A stretch of 64,000 nt of DNA. Origin: Flavobacteriales bacterium (GTDB lineage: Bacteria > Bacteroidota > Bacteroidia > Flavobacteriales_F > PHOS-HE28). The notes below the pieces were generated by a model, which made no database searches, was not told where the DNA came from, and worked only from the letters and a program-made list of their open reading frames with translations. A program made the position numbers and the translations under genes. Below are positions 1 to 8,737 of the stretch, piece after piece. The stretch spans positions 3,267,497 through 3,331,496 of the forward strand of contig CP129489.1 of NCBI GenBank assembly GCA_030584065.1. Reading direction: 5' to 3'. Position 1 is the stretch's first letter. Each line of letters begins with the position of its first letter.

Positions 1-14
1 ACGCCACGGGGCCT

Positions 15-22
15 CACCTTCG
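15..22 (+). promoter_or_regulatory. Candidate -7 box, leaderless spacing
   Basis: CACCTTCG ends 4 nt before the ATG at 27, the same box-to-ATG distance seen at four other genes here. It supports the start at 27 and a leaderless or nearly leaderless mRNA. No -33 element can be judged because the window begins 14 nt upstream. Confidence 0.4.
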
Positions 23-26
23 CGGC

Positions 27-947
27 ATGCGCCTGCGCTTCACGCTGATGCTCGGATTGCGCCGTTGCGCACGCGGTGTGGTAGACGCGTTGAACGATGC
101 GGCGGAGTGCGCAGCCGCCCGGGTGGAGGCCTTGGGCGACGCGGGGCAGCGGGCGCTGCAACGGCGCAGCCGCTGGGCCGGCGGCCTGCCGGTGGGCCTT
201 GCGCAATTGTGCGGTGCGTTGATCAAGGGCGGAGCAGACCTGCTGGCGGCGGTGCTCGCTGCGCCGCTGCGGAGCGTGTGCGGCCTGCTCGGTCATCGCG
301 CCGGACTATGGCGCGGACTGCTCCATCCATGCGCGGCGCTCGCCGGCGGCGCCCTGGTGGCGGCGGGGCAGCTGGTGGCTCTGGTGCAGCGGCTGGTGGG
401 CGCCCAGGCCGCCGACCGGCCGCTCACGCCAGCCGAATATGCTCTGCTGCGCACGGTGTTCGGTGATGCGCTGGCGCCCGCCGGCATCCGCATCGTGGAC
501 GGCCGCGCCGGGCTCTTCGGCCTCAGCGCGCGCCCCTTCGCGCTGGGCAATTCGATCTACCTCAAGCGGCGCGGCGGGCGCACCGATGGCGCGCTGCTGG
601 TGCACGAAGCCGTGCACGTGTGGCAGTACCGGCGCTGGGGCCCGCGCTATGCCGCGGAGGCCTTGGCCGCCCAGGCGGCGCATGGCCGTGCGGCCTACGA
701 TTGGATGCTGGAGCCGGTGCGCGGCCGCATCGGCTGGCGGCGCTTCAACCGCGAGGCGCAGGCGCAATGCATCGAGGACCTTTGGCGCGGCCGCGCGTGC
801 TTCACCCCGGGCGCCGGCGCTCACCGCTTCGTGCACCGCGGCGCCGACCGCACCGTCTTCGCGCATGCGGCCTTGGCCGCGTTGCGCAGCCGGGGTGAGG
901 GGCACCGCCGGAGCCGATCGATCCGGCCGGTTCCGGCGCATCGGTAG
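27..947 (+). CDS. HExxH-type metallopeptidase-like protein
   Basis: 306 residues. The C-terminal half (about 130-275) carries LLVHEAVHVWQYRRWG, an HExxH zinc-peptidase signature of the sort found in DUF4157-like and Vgr-related proteins. The first 130 residues are Ala/Leu/Arg-rich with several weakly hydrophobic stretches and no clean signal peptide. ATG 27 is supported by a CTTCG box ending 4 nt upstream. The gene converges on its neighbour, with 13 bp between the stop codons. Zinc binding is inferred from the motif; the substrate is unknown. The basic tail from about residue 290 is low-complexity. Confidence 0.6.
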   Translation: MRLRFTLMLGLRRCARGVVDALNDAAECAAARVEALGDAGQRALQRRSRWAGGLPVGLAQLCGALIKGGADLLAAVLAAPLRSVCGLLGHRAGLWRGLLHPCAALAGGALVAAGQLVALVQRLVGAQAADRPLTPAEYALLRTVFGDALAPAGIRIVDGRAGLFGLSARPFALGNSIYLKRRGGRTDGALLVHEAVHVWQYRRWGPRYAAEALAAQAAHGRAAYDWMLEPVRGRIGWRRFNREAQAQCIEDLWRGRACFTPGAGAHRFVHRGADRTVFAHAALAALRSRGEGHRRSRSIRPVPAHR

Positions 948-960
948 CCGCAGCGCACGG

Positions 961-2358
961 TCAGTCCCCGGCCGGACGCTTGCGGCCCTTCAGCCGCACC
1001 TTGGCGCCGAAGTAGAGGTCCGCTCCGCGCAGGTCGTTCAGGCCGAAGAGCCCGCCGATGCGGTCCGTGCCGATCATGAAACCGGCCGCACGCAGCATGA
1101 GCCCGATGCCCCAGTTGCCGAAGGCATCGGCGCTCACCGGCAGCGCTGCGCAGAAGTTGCGCGTCTCGAAGCGCAGCGTGAGGCTGAGCTGGTCGCGCAC
1201 GGAAGGGCCGTCGATCGGTGCGGTGGTGCCGCGCACGGCCTCCATCCGCAGCGCGAGGTGCTTGATCGGGCTGTAGTCCACGCTCAGGTGCACCGCCGTG
1301 GGGAGCATCTGCGTGAATGCGCGGCCCGTCCGGGAGGCCTGCGGGTCGCCCAGCAAGAGGCTGCTCAGCGCGGTGTCCACCTCGTTCATGCCGCCTATGT
1401 CAAGCCCTTCCAGGGCGCTCACGGTGGTGCTCCCGTTGGCGATCGCATGGCTGGCGGCCTTCCGGTTGAACCGGATGCGGCCGATATCGGTGACCGCCGC
1501 ACCGATGCGGAGGGCATGGTGCCCGGGCGCTCCCGCATCCTGGCCGCCGGGCCGGCGCAGCACCGCATACACCGCTCCCGCATCGAGCCCCCATCCGTGG
1601 CCATGCACCCAGCCGCCCGATCCGCCGGCCCATGGGGCCTCGGTGAGCTGCACGAGCCCGTAGCGCATGCTCACCTCCGTCACCGTCTGTACGCTGTCGT
1701 TGAGCGCGCTCAACAGCGGGGCCCGGTTGTCCGCATACAGGCCGAAGATCCCGAGCAGGTACTTGGCCGTGATGCCCGTGTGCAGCTGCCGGCGCCCGCC
1801 CAGCGGGAAGAGGCGCCCGTAGGTGAGGCCATGCTCGGTCCAGCTCATGGCGCTCGACCGCACGGTGGCCTCGTCCACGCGCCGGGCCTCGCCGGGGTTG
1901 AGCGCGATGGTGTCGATGCCGAATTTCCGCGCCAGGTCGTTCAGGTCCAATGCGGTGAGGGACGCGCGCACGCTGTTGGTGAAGGCAATGGCCTGGCGCT
2001 CGCCGATGCGCAGGGAGAAGGAGGGCCCCATCACCCGCAGGTCGAGCGATACGGCGCGCTCGCGGTCCGTGGTGAGGTCGCCCAGCTCGATCGCCGTGGT
2101 GTCCACGCGGATGCGGCGGCCGAAGCCGAAGAGGCCGAGCTGCTCCCTGCCCAGGAAGAGGAAGCTGTTGTCCAGGTCGACGCCCGCACGGACCAGCGCG
2201 ATCTCGGCCCGGTCGGCATTCAGCGTCAGGCACGCCGGCTGGCTGCCGACGCCCCAGACCCCTTCCCAGGTGCTTCCTGCGATGCCCTGGCCGTATTGGG
2301 CGCGGCACGGGGCCGCGGCGAGCAGCAGCGCAGCGGCGATCGGGATCACGGACCGCAT
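961..2358 (-). CDS. Outer-membrane protein, DUF5723-like
   Basis: About 465 residues. A signal peptide (MRSVIPIAAALLLAAAPCRA, then Q) is followed by a region of alternating polar and hydrophobic strands, consistent with an outer-membrane beta-barrel. The start of the mature protein (QYGQGIAGSTWEGVWGVGSQP, lacking PAxLAD) resembles the DUF5723 family of Bacteroidota. ATG 2358 gives the cleanest signal peptide; ATG 2367 is the alternative. It lies 28 bp after the stop of the lipoprotein gene 2387-2926 on the same strand, so the two are probably co-transcribed. Function unknown. Confidence 0.6.
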   Translation of the reverse strand: MRSVIPIAAALLLAAAPCRAQYGQGIAGSTWEGVWGVGSQPACLTLNADRAEIALVRAGVDLDNSFLFLGREQLGLFGFGRRIRVDTTAIELGDLTTDRERAVSLDLRVMGPSFSLRIGERQAIAFTNSVRASLTALDLNDLARKFGIDTIALNPGEARRVDEATVRSSAMSWTEHGLTYGRLFPLGGRRQLHTGITAKYLLGIFGLYADNRAPLLSALNDSVQTVTEVSMRYGLVQLTEAPWAGGSGGWVHGHGWGLDAGAVYAVLRRPGGQDAGAPGHHALRIGAAVTDIGRIRFNRKAASHAIANGSTTVSALEGLDIGGMNEVDTALSSLLLGDPQASRTGRAFTQMLPTAVHLSVDYSPIKHLALRMEAVRGTTAPIDGPSVRDQLSLTLRFETRNFCAALPVSADAFGNWGIGLMLRAAGFMIGTDRIGGLFGLNDLRGADLYFGAKVRLKGRKRPAGD

Positions 2359-2386
2359 CGCGGGCATGGATCGTTCGGCGGGCGCC

Positions 2387-2926
2387 TCAGAGCCGCACCA
2401 CCACCCGGCCGCCAAGGTCGGCCCGCATCAGCACCGGCTCGGCAAAGGTGCCATGCACCTCAGCGACCATCTTCAGCGCAACGTCGGAGCTGCGCAGGAT
2501 GCCGGCTGCGTTCACGTTCGCCAGCTCAAGGGACAGCTCGCGCACGCCATCGGGGACGGGGTTGAGGGAAGCGATGGTCCGCGCATCGGCACCCGATGCG
2601 CTCAGTCGCATCTCCACCATGTCCACCGGATCGAAGTTCTGCTCGTCGGGCGAGAGGATGCGCAGGTCGGCCTTCGTGAACGTGAACTCCTGCAGCTGGT
2701 CCATGGTGTAGCCGTTGTTGCTCAGCAGGGTGTTCAGCTCCTGGCCATTGAAGGTGAGGTTGAGCTCCACCTGCCCGTCGTAGGCGCCGGGCTCCACGGT
2801 GAATTCAATGGCGTTGTACTGCAGCAACAGCTCGGCCTCCACGGCCAGTTGCTCCTGCTCCTCCTTGGTGCATCCGGTGCTCAGCAGGGCGCACAGCGCT
2901 GCCGCAATGACAGGGTAGGTCTTCAT
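2387..2926 (-). CDS. Lipoprotein of unknown function
   Basis: 179 residues. Type II signal peptide with lipobox LSTGC (Cys19), then a soluble, mostly beta domain of about 155 residues (VEPGAYDGQVELNLTF, LSLELANVNAAGI). The absence of Cys after the lipidation site and the periplasmic/outer-membrane location are read from the sequence. It precedes the DUF5723-like barrel gene by 28 bp, which suggests a lipoprotein-barrel pair. I do not recognise the family. Confidence 0.65.
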   Translation of the reverse strand: MKTYPVIAAALCALLSTGCTKEEQEQLAVEAELLLQYNAIEFTVEPGAYDGQVELNLTFNGQELNTLLSNNGYTMDQLQEFTFTKADLRILSPDEQNFDPVDMVEMRLSASGADARTIASLNPVPDGVRELSLELANVNAAGILRSSDVALKMVAEVHGTFAEPVLMRADLGGRVVVRL

Positions 2927-3051
2927 GGCGTGATGGTTTTTTTATTGTTCTTCAGTGAAGGTGGGAGGGTGGTTGTAACGGGGACAGGTCTTTTCCTCAG
3001 GTTCCGGCGCTGTTCGTTCGGCGCGGATGCCCGGTCAGGGGTGCGGCCGCC

Positions 3052-5529
3052 TCACGGCGTCACCATCACCCGCGTGCGATGCAACGCGTTTCCGGTGGCG
3101 AGCACGGCGTGGTAGATGCCCGCCGGCAGGTCGTGCACGTCCAGCTGCAGGCGCTCGGTGCCGGCGGGCCAGCGCACCAGCCTCAGCTGGGCCCCGGAGG
3201 CCGCATACAGGGAGAGCATGCCAGGCCCCATGCCAGCCGTGCGGGTCAGCGTAAGCCGGTGCTGCGCGGGGTTCGGGAAGGCCTGCAGGCCGGCCGCATC
3301 AGCCGCCTCCGCCACCCCGGAGATGATGTCCTCCACCTCCCCGCAGGTCCATTGCTGCGCGGTGTACCAGTTCTTCACCGCCTGCGCCCGGGTGCGGAGG
3401 GCCTCCAGGCTCTCCAACGGGTCGCCGCTCGCCGCGCGTGCCCATGGATAGGCCAGGTCCACGCACAGGGTATCGCCGGCATTGAGCATGAATGGACCGG
3501 CCGAGCCCACCGCGTAGCGGTCGGGGCTGGCGAGGTTGAGCTGATCCACCCAGGCACCACCGGGGTATTCGAAGTGCGTGGGGTAGTCCAAGGGACTGAT
3601 CGGCTGGGCGAAGGGCGCCCCCTGCCAGGTGCCATTGATGGCATCCTCCAGCGGAGTGTTAAAGGGTGCAGTGCGGCTGATCGCATTGTGCGCGCTCATC
3701 GCCTGGTTCAGGAAGAGCACCCCCTGGGCCGGGATGTCGGCACCATACCCAGCAGCACTGGATGTGGTCTGATCGTCACCGTCGCCGTTATAGGTGAAGA
3801 AAAGGCCCAGCAGCGAGTCGCAGCCGGCCAGGTCATCGTCGTAGAATCCCAGGTCCATGTCCGTGAAGGCGCCGAAGCGCACACCGGTGAAGTCCAGGCT
3901 GCCGCGGTTCACGATGCGGTAGTTGGTGAAAACGGTGCGTTGCAGGTCCGTGTTGCCGCCCGTGTTGTAGGCGTAGTGCATCACATGCAGGTCCAGCAGC
4001 ATGGGCGGGTGCAGGCTGTCGGCATCCTGCTCGCTGTGGAGGATGAAGTACACGGCCTGGTCCCCGCGGATCAGCGGGTATTCACCGCTGGCAGGCTCGT
4101 ACAGCCCGTCGTTGTCCAGGTCCTTGTAAGGCGCCAGCTGGGCGGGCTCCCCGTTGCTCACATCGCCGTTGCCCGGCCAGGTGGCGATGGCGTACGGCAT
4201 CACATAGCCACTCTGATCCCATTGCTGGGCATGCTGGCTGATGGTGGCCTGGTCCAGCTTCCACACCTGGTAGTAGCGCTCGTAGAAGTCGGCATCCATC
4301 ACCGTAGCGTGCGGCCCCGCCGTGGGCGCCGGCTGATTGTCGTAGGTGGGTGCCGCGCTGTGGAGGGTTCCGCTGTGGAAGCCGGTGACCCAGGGGGATG
4401 CCGAGTAGATGCTGTGCACGCCGCTCCCCTGTGGCACTTCGAAGCCGGGCCGGAGCCCCGAGCCGTCGTTGAAGAGGTACGTGGAGGGGATCGCGGCCGC
4501 TTTGATCTGGTTCGCATCCACATGCTCCAGGTCGCTGCCGTCCGTCAAGTGGCCCACGATGCCCACCGGGGCATAGGAGTTGCCGTTGAGCCCGCCCACC
4601 AACAGCTTGCCACCGAAGGGAACGGCCGCGCGCAAGGAGTTGTAACGGATGTTCCGCACCGCGGCACCGTTCACCCAAAGAGAGCCGGAGCCACTTCCGA
4701 GCAGGTAGCCACCGTCAGGGTGCGCGCAAACAGCCTCGATGCTCACGACGTTGGGGATGGATGCGGTCGGCTCGGAGAAGTCCGCACCATCATACACAGT
4801 CCATAGCGGCAGCTGCAAGGCGCCATCACCGCGGGTGGTGAATGAGCCGACGACCACCAGGCCCTCCGGGGTGGAGAGCAGGTCGGAGACCGCGTTGTTC
4901 AGGCCGGTGGCCACCTCCTCCCACGCCGTTCCCGTCCAGCGGGCCAGCCGCCGGAGCTGCTGGGTGGAATCGGCATCGAAGTCGAACGCGCCACCGGCGT
5001 ACAGCTGCCCGTTGTGCGACTGCAGGGAGGCGACCGCTGCGTTGAAGGCCGCACCCACCGGTTGCCAGGCGGCACCGTCCCACCGGTTCACCGCGCCATC
5101 GTTCGCCGCCACGTAGAGTTCGCCGTTGTGGATGCACAATGCGCGGCCCTGCGCGGCCAGCCCGGCGCCCATGGGCTGCCAGGCGGCACCGTCCCAGCGC
5201 CCCACATGGCCAAAGGCGGCGTCGTTGCCCGTGGCGATGACCTCGCCGTTGTACACTTCCAGGTCACGCACCCGCTGGGAAGCGCTGGTGAAGGCCCCCG
5301 GCAGGTCGTGGAAGGTGGTGCCGTCCCACGCCTGGATGTTCCGGCGTGGATTGCCGAGGAAGGAGGTGTAGAGCCCGCCCACATAGAGCCGGCCTTCGTG
5401 CTCGACCAGGTCGAACACGCCCAAGCCGCCGACGCTGCCTTCGCCAAAGGGCAGCACGCGTTGGGCCATGGAATCGGTGCCGATCAGGAGGGCGACGGGC
5501 AGGACCAGGAGGGCGGTGAGGGGGCGCAT
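3052..5529 (-). CDS. T9SS-secreted beta-propeller protein
   Basis: 825 residues. Signal peptide at 1-22 (cleavage after SMA). Residues about 25-330 form WD/delta-60-like blades that repeat phrases such as LYVGGLYTSF and RWDGAAWQPMG. Residues 340-740 are a second domain with Asp-rich turns (DLDNDGLYEP). Residues about 745-825 are a T9SS type A sorting domain (FPNPAQHRLTL ... LPAGIYHAVL). Such proteins cross the outer membrane through T9SS and are anchored or released at the surface. The gene is monocistronic, with its own CCACGTCTTTTTCACC/TTGCTTCG promoter about 70-110 bp upstream. Confidence 0.85.
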   Translation of the reverse strand: MRPLTALLVLPVALLIGTDSMAQRVLPFGEGSVGGLGVFDLVEHEGRLYVGGLYTSFLGNPRRNIQAWDGTTFHDLPGAFTSASQRVRDLEVYNGEVIATGNDAAFGHVGRWDGAAWQPMGAGLAAQGRALCIHNGELYVAANDGAVNRWDGAAWQPVGAAFNAAVASLQSHNGQLYAGGAFDFDADSTQQLRRLARWTGTAWEEVATGLNNAVSDLLSTPEGLVVVGSFTTRGDGALQLPLWTVYDGADFSEPTASIPNVVSIEAVCAHPDGGYLLGSGSGSLWVNGAAVRNIRYNSLRAAVPFGGKLLVGGLNGNSYAPVGIVGHLTDGSDLEHVDANQIKAAAIPSTYLFNDGSGLRPGFEVPQGSGVHSIYSASPWVTGFHSGTLHSAAPTYDNQPAPTAGPHATVMDADFYERYYQVWKLDQATISQHAQQWDQSGYVMPYAIATWPGNGDVSNGEPAQLAPYKDLDNDGLYEPASGEYPLIRGDQAVYFILHSEQDADSLHPPMLLDLHVMHYAYNTGGNTDLQRTVFTNYRIVNRGSLDFTGVRFGAFTDMDLGFYDDDLAGCDSLLGLFFTYNGDGDDQTTSSAAGYGADIPAQGVLFLNQAMSAHNAISRTAPFNTPLEDAINGTWQGAPFAQPISPLDYPTHFEYPGGAWVDQLNLASPDRYAVGSAGPFMLNAGDTLCVDLAYPWARAASGDPLESLEALRTRAQAVKNWYTAQQWTCGEVEDIISGVAEAADAAGLQAFPNPAQHRLTLTRTAGMGPGMLSLYAASGAQLRLVRWPAGTERLQLDVHDLPAGIYHAVLATGNALHRTRVMVTP

Positions 5530-5595
5530 GGGACCGTGCGGTGTTGGTGAGGGGATCGATCAGGGCATCGCTGTTGGCAGTGCGCCAACGCAAGG

Positions 5596-5642
5596 CGAAG
5601 CAAGGCGTGCAGCGGATGCGCCACAAGGTGAAAAAGACGTGG
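5596..5642 (-). promoter_or_regulatory. Bipartite promoter, motif copy 1
   Basis: On the minus strand the 16-mer CCACGTCTTTTTCACC (5642-5627) is followed after 23 nt by TTGCTTCG (5603-5596), a Bacteroidota-like -7 box. The 16-mer recurs exactly at 10391-10376 and 19615-19600 with the same geometry. It would start the mRNA of the T9SS gene 3052-5529 with a leader of about 60 nt. Confidence 0.6.
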
Positions 5643-5645
5643 CCC

Positions 5646-5667
5646 CGGCAGCGTTCTCCTGCTGCCG
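5646..5667 (-). terminator. Hairpin after the two-component operon
   Basis: CGGCAGC and GCTGCCG form a 7-bp stem with an 8-nt loop, 6 nt after the stop of the last gene of the 5673-10322 operon. No U-tract follows, so termination is only inferred. Confidence 0.35.
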
Positions 5668-5672
5668 CGCGA

Positions 5673-6314
5673 TCACGCCCCAGGCTTGGCAGAGGCAAGG
5701 CGGAAGGCGAAGGCGGCGAGCAGGTAGCGCAGGGTGCCCAGCAGCAGCGGCACGCTCCAGAGCGCTCGGGCCAGGGCCGGATCCCCGGGGGCGACCAGCT
5801 GCGCCAGCGCCGTCACCGGCGGCAGCGCGATGAAGTGGAGGAGCATGCCGGCGAAGAGCCAGAAGGCGGGCACGCGCTGCACCGGTGCCACGCTCCTCGT
5901 GGCGAGGCGCCAGAGCTGTGCGCCGAGCACGGCGGCCAGCAGCGCGGCGTTCACCGCCAGGCCCACGGTGAGCGGATGATTCAGGCTGCCCAGCACCGAC
6001 AGGTCGATCGCCAGGGCGGCGATGCCCGCTGCGCCCACCGCGGCGAGGCGCGGCCCCCACGCGGGCTGCTGCGCGCGCACCGCCGCCAGCACCAGCAGCG
6101 CTTCGGCGGCGATGAAGGCGTTGCAGATCGCGCTGCCGTTCACCTGCAGCCCTGCGGCGATGAGCCCTGCGGCCGCCGCGGCCAGCGATAGCGCGGTGAG
6201 CAGCCCCGCCAGCCGGTACACGCGCTGGCGGGGCCACGGCACGCGCGTGTAGGCGAGCAGGGCCAGCGCCATGGCGGCGATCAGGAGCGTGGCGCAGAAC
6301 TGGTACAGGGTCAT
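5673..6314 (-). CDS. Seven-TM membrane protein, copy B
   Basis: 213 residues with about seven hydrophobic helices and almost no soluble part. Residues about 135-165 (AQLWRLAT..., RVPAFW) match AELLRLAT... and RLPAFW in the 218-residue protein at 8724-9380, so the two are paralogues. It follows the lipoprotein at 6338-7222 by 23 bp, just as copy A follows its lipoprotein. ATG 6314 is chosen because it follows the upstream stop and begins directly with the first helix. A role as sensor or partner of the histidine kinase is inference. Confidence 0.65.
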   Translation of the reverse strand: MTLYQFCATLLIAAMALALLAYTRVPWPRQRVYRLAGLLTALSLAAAAAGLIAAGLQVNGSAICNAFIAAEALLVLAAVRAQQPAWGPRLAAVGAAGIAALAIDLSVLGSLNHPLTVGLAVNAALLAAVLGAQLWRLATRSVAPVQRVPAFWLFAGMLLHFIALPPVTALAQLVAPGDPALARALWSVPLLLGTLRYLLAAFAFRLASAKPGA

Positions 6315-6337
6315 GGCGGTGGCGTGGATCACGGGCC

Positions 6338-7222
6338 TCAGTGCCGCTCCGCGCCGTGCCCTGCGGCGGATGGCGGGAGGGGCGGACAGAGGGGCGGGCA
6401 CGGCGCGCCCTTGCCCAGCGCCTTGTGGCGGTAGGGCGCTGCGGGATGCAGGCTATCGCTGAGGGGCACGCCCACGGGCACCCAGGCGATGCCGGGCAGC
6501 AGGTCGGAAGTGGCGTCGCCGCCAGCTTTCGGCCCGGCATCGTGCACCGCGATGGGCACCAGCGCCAGCCTTCCTTCGGCCAGCGCGTTGTCCGCGATCA
6601 GCGCGCGCAGCGCTTCCTCGGGGAACACGGCCGGGTGCGGTGCGGTGCCGACGGGCCGCCATGCGCTGTCGGCGATCACCGGGCGCAGCAGCAGGCGGCT
6701 GCGGTAGCGGTGGCCGGGGCCGCCAGGAGCGTACCAGGCCGTGAGGCCCCCGGAATCGGGGTGCAGGCGGCCGTCGGCGCCGATGCGCAGGCAGTGGTCG
6801 GGCCCGGCGGGGCACAGCGGCTGCAGCCGCACGGTGTAGGCGCCGGCGCTGTCCAGCCCATGGTGCACGGCCATGGCGCGGGGCGCGGCATCGGGGCAGC
6901 GGTCCCAGGCGGCCAGCAGGTCCGCGGCCAGCACGGCGAAGCCGCCGCTGGGCACAGCGATGGGGCGCGGGTCGGCGGGCAGGCCATGGCCCACGTGCTG
7001 CGCGAAGCGCGCCGTGGCGCGGATGAGCCCGCTGCGCGAGAGCCCCTGCCCATCGTAGAGGGCGGGGAGTGCGGCCTTGAGCGCCGAATCGAGCTGCGGC
7101 AGCCCCAGGGCATGCGGTGATTCATGCATCGCACCGTCGGCGCCGCACGAGGCCAGCGCGATCAGCGCGGCGGCGCTGAGGCCGAAGGCCCAGCAGGCGG
7201 GGATGCGGATCGCGGCGGCCAT
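6338..7222 (-). CDS. Lipoprotein, copy B of the paralogous pair
   Basis: 294 residues. A long N-terminal hydrophobic segment ends in lipobox LASC (Cys26). The body shares order and motifs with the 293-residue lipoprotein at 9441-10322: VHHGL versus VHYGL, a YRSRLLLRPVI segment versus IRIRRTI, ALRALIADN versus LDRLVAEN, and a C-terminal CPPLCPP versus CPPRCR. It is predicted to be a lipid-anchored envelope protein. It lies between the LuxR regulator (74 bp upstream) and 7TM copy B (23 bp downstream). Family not recognised. Confidence 0.65.
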   Translation of the reverse strand: MAAAIRIPACWAFGLSAAALIALASCGADGAMHESPHALGLPQLDSALKAALPALYDGQGLSRSGLIRATARFAQHVGHGLPADPRPIAVPSGGFAVLAADLLAAWDRCPDAAPRAMAVHHGLDSAGAYTVRLQPLCPAGPDHCLRIGADGRLHPDSGGLTAWYAPGGPGHRYRSRLLLRPVIADSAWRPVGTAPHPAVFPEEALRALIADNALAEGRLALVPIAVHDAGPKAGGDATSDLLPGIAWVPVGVPLSDSLHPAAPYRHKALGKGAPCPPLCPPLPPSAAGHGAERH

Positions 7223-7285
7223 GGTTCAAGGGCCGAAGCAAGGCCCCCGGCACCGCCGCGAACAGCGTTGTTTTCACAGCCGGGC

Positions 7286-7303
7286 CCTGTGAATTTTCAC
7301 AGG
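7286..7303. terminator. Perfect 8-bp hairpin at the regulator stop codon
   Basis: CCTGTGAA-TT-TTCACAGG overlaps the stop codon of the LuxR regulator. A second TTTTCACAG lies 12 bp further downstream (7271-7279). It may attenuate or process the operon transcript between the regulator and the copy B genes, or be an operator; the sequence alone does not decide. Confidence 0.3.
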
Positions 7304-7977
7304 TGCCGCCCGTCGCCGTTGCCGAGCAGGCCCCAGCGGAGCGCGAAGAGCACCAGCCCGGTCTTGCTCTTGATGCTGAACTTCTCGAACAGCCCGATGC
7401 GGAAGTTGTCCACCGTGCGCCGGTGCACGCCCATGCGCTCGGCCATCTGCTCGTAGGTGTACTCGGCCTCGTCGCACACCAGCTGCAGGAATTCCATCTC
7501 GCGCGGGGTGATCTGCGCCAGCACGCGTTCGCGCTCGCGCTCGGCGCGCGTCTTCATGTCAGGGTGCCGCTGCAGCGCCCCGCTCAGGTCGTCGGAGTAG
7601 TAGTAGCCGGTCTGCGCCAGGCTGTCGAGCGCGCGCTTGAGCACCTCGGGCCGCGCGTTCTTCAGCAGGAAGCCGCGCGCGCCGGCGCGCACGGCGCGCA
7701 CCATGGCGTCCTCGGCGGCATCGAAGGTGAGGGCGAGCGGCAGCACCTGCGGGGCGTTGGCGCGCAGCCAGGCGATGGTCTCGAAGCCGTCCATCACGGG
7801 CATGTTGAGGTCCACGATGGCGATGCGGGGCTCGGCGCCGCGCTCCAGCTCGGCGATGAGCTCGCGGCCGTTGGCGGCCTCCACGCGCACGGCATAGCCG
7901 CCCAGCGCGTTCACGGTGGCGGCCAGCCCGCTGCGTACCAGGTGGTGGTCATCCACCAGGGCGATCGGGAGTTCCAT
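7297..7977 (-). CDS. LuxR-type response regulator
   Basis: 226 residues. N-terminal receiver with the acidic pocket VDDHH (Asp9/Asp10), phosphoacceptor Asp56 in IAIVDLNMPVMDG and the LLKN lysine; C-terminal LuxR/GerE helix-turn-helix (ITPREMEFLQL ... MGVHRRTVDNF). The family binds DNA as a dimer after phosphotransfer from a HisKA_3 kinase. The gene overlaps the end of the kinase gene by 29 nt, implying coupled translation and cognate pairing. ATG 7977 fits the usual N-terminus of the receiver. The target is unknown; autoregulation of the operon is possible. Confidence 0.9.
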   Translation of the reverse strand: MELPIALVDDHHLVRSGLAATVNALGGYAVRVEAANGRELIAELERGAEPRIAIVDLNMPVMDGFETIAWLRANAPQVLPLALTFDAAEDAMVRAVRAGARGFLLKNARPEVLKRALDSLAQTGYYYSDDLSGALQRHPDMKTRAERERERVLAQITPREMEFLQLVCDEAEYTYEQMAERMGVHRRTVDNFRIGLFEKFSIKSKTGLVLFALRWGLLGNGDGRHL

Positions 7978-8737
7978 GGGGTTGGGTTTGGGTGAGGGTC
8001 CAGATGCAGCCGCGGCCCGGGGTGCTGGCGCACCACGCATCGAAGCCGATGAGCGCGCAGCGCCGGCGGATGGCCTGCAGGCCGCCGTTGCCCGCGGTGG
8101 CGGCGGCATCGAAGCCGCGGCCGTTGTCGGCGATGGAGAGGGTGACGGGCGCATCGCCGTAGAGCGTGATGGTGAGGGTGTCGGCGCCGCTGTGCTTCAG
8201 CGCGTTGTTCACCGCCTCCTGGAACACGCGGAAGAGGATGGTGCTGCTGTCCGCGTCGAGGGCCAGCGGCGCGCCGGAGCGCAGCACATGGGCGCGCACG
8301 CGGCTCACGCGCTCGATGCGCTCGGCCTCGGCCACGATGGCGTCGGTGAGCGAGCGCCGCGCCCACAGGTCGGCGTCGAGCCCGTGCGCCACGCGCCGCA
8401 GCTCCTCCACGCTGCGGTCCATGGCATCCTGCACCGCGGTGAGCCGCGCATCGGGGTGCTCGGCCAGCGCCTGGTTCACGCCGATCTGCGCCACTGTGAG
8501 CAGCTGCCCCACGTTGTCGTGCAGCTCGCGCGCCACCTCGCGCAGGGTGTGGCGCACCGCCTCGCGCTCGGCATGCGCCACCTCGCTCTGCCGCGCGCGC
8601 CCGGCCTCGGCCAGCTCGGCGCGGTGGCGCATGCGGCGCGTGCTGTTGAGCACCAGCAGCGCCACCACGAAGGCCGCCATGGCCAGCAGCACCAATGTGC
8701 TCACCACCACGGCCCAGGCGATGTCAGCCTTTTCCAT
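7949..8737 (-). CDS. Single-TM histidine kinase, HisKA_3 type
   Basis: 262 residues. One transmembrane helix (about 7-30) with a negligible extracytoplasmic part, a coiled coil, a dimerisation box with His73 in ELHDNVGQLL, N-box FQEAVNNALKHSG (172-184) and G1 box DNGRGF (204-209). With no sensor domain of its own it probably relies on partners, and its start overlaps the 7TM copy A gene by 14 nt. The partner regulator (7297-7977) overlaps its 3' end by 29 nt. ATG 8737 places the TM helix at the N-terminus. Confidence 0.88.
   Translation of the reverse strand: MEKADIAWAVVVSTLVLLAMAAFVVALLVLNSTRRMRHRAELAEAGRARQSEVAHAEREAVRHTLREVARELHDNVGQLLTVAQIGVNQALAEHPDARLTAVQDAMDRSVEELRRVAHGLDADLWARRSLTDAIVAEAERIERVSRVRAHVLRSGAPLALDADSSTILFRVFQEAVNNALKHSGADTLTITLYGDAPVTLSIADNGRGFDAAATAGNGGLQAIRRRCALIGFDAWCASTPGRGCIWTLTQTQPHGTPDRPGG

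Noticed and set aside
2985-3000. Another copy of the 16-mer near GTCTTTTCCTCAGG
   Set aside because: It lacks the CACC end and CACG start and no gene starts at the proper distance.
5541-6191. Long plus-strand reading frames opposite the 5.6-10 kb operon and the giant gene (for example 14986-19398)
   Set aside because: They are antisense shadows caused by high GC3; they lack signal peptides, domains and promoter boxes, and the minus-strand frames have clear families.
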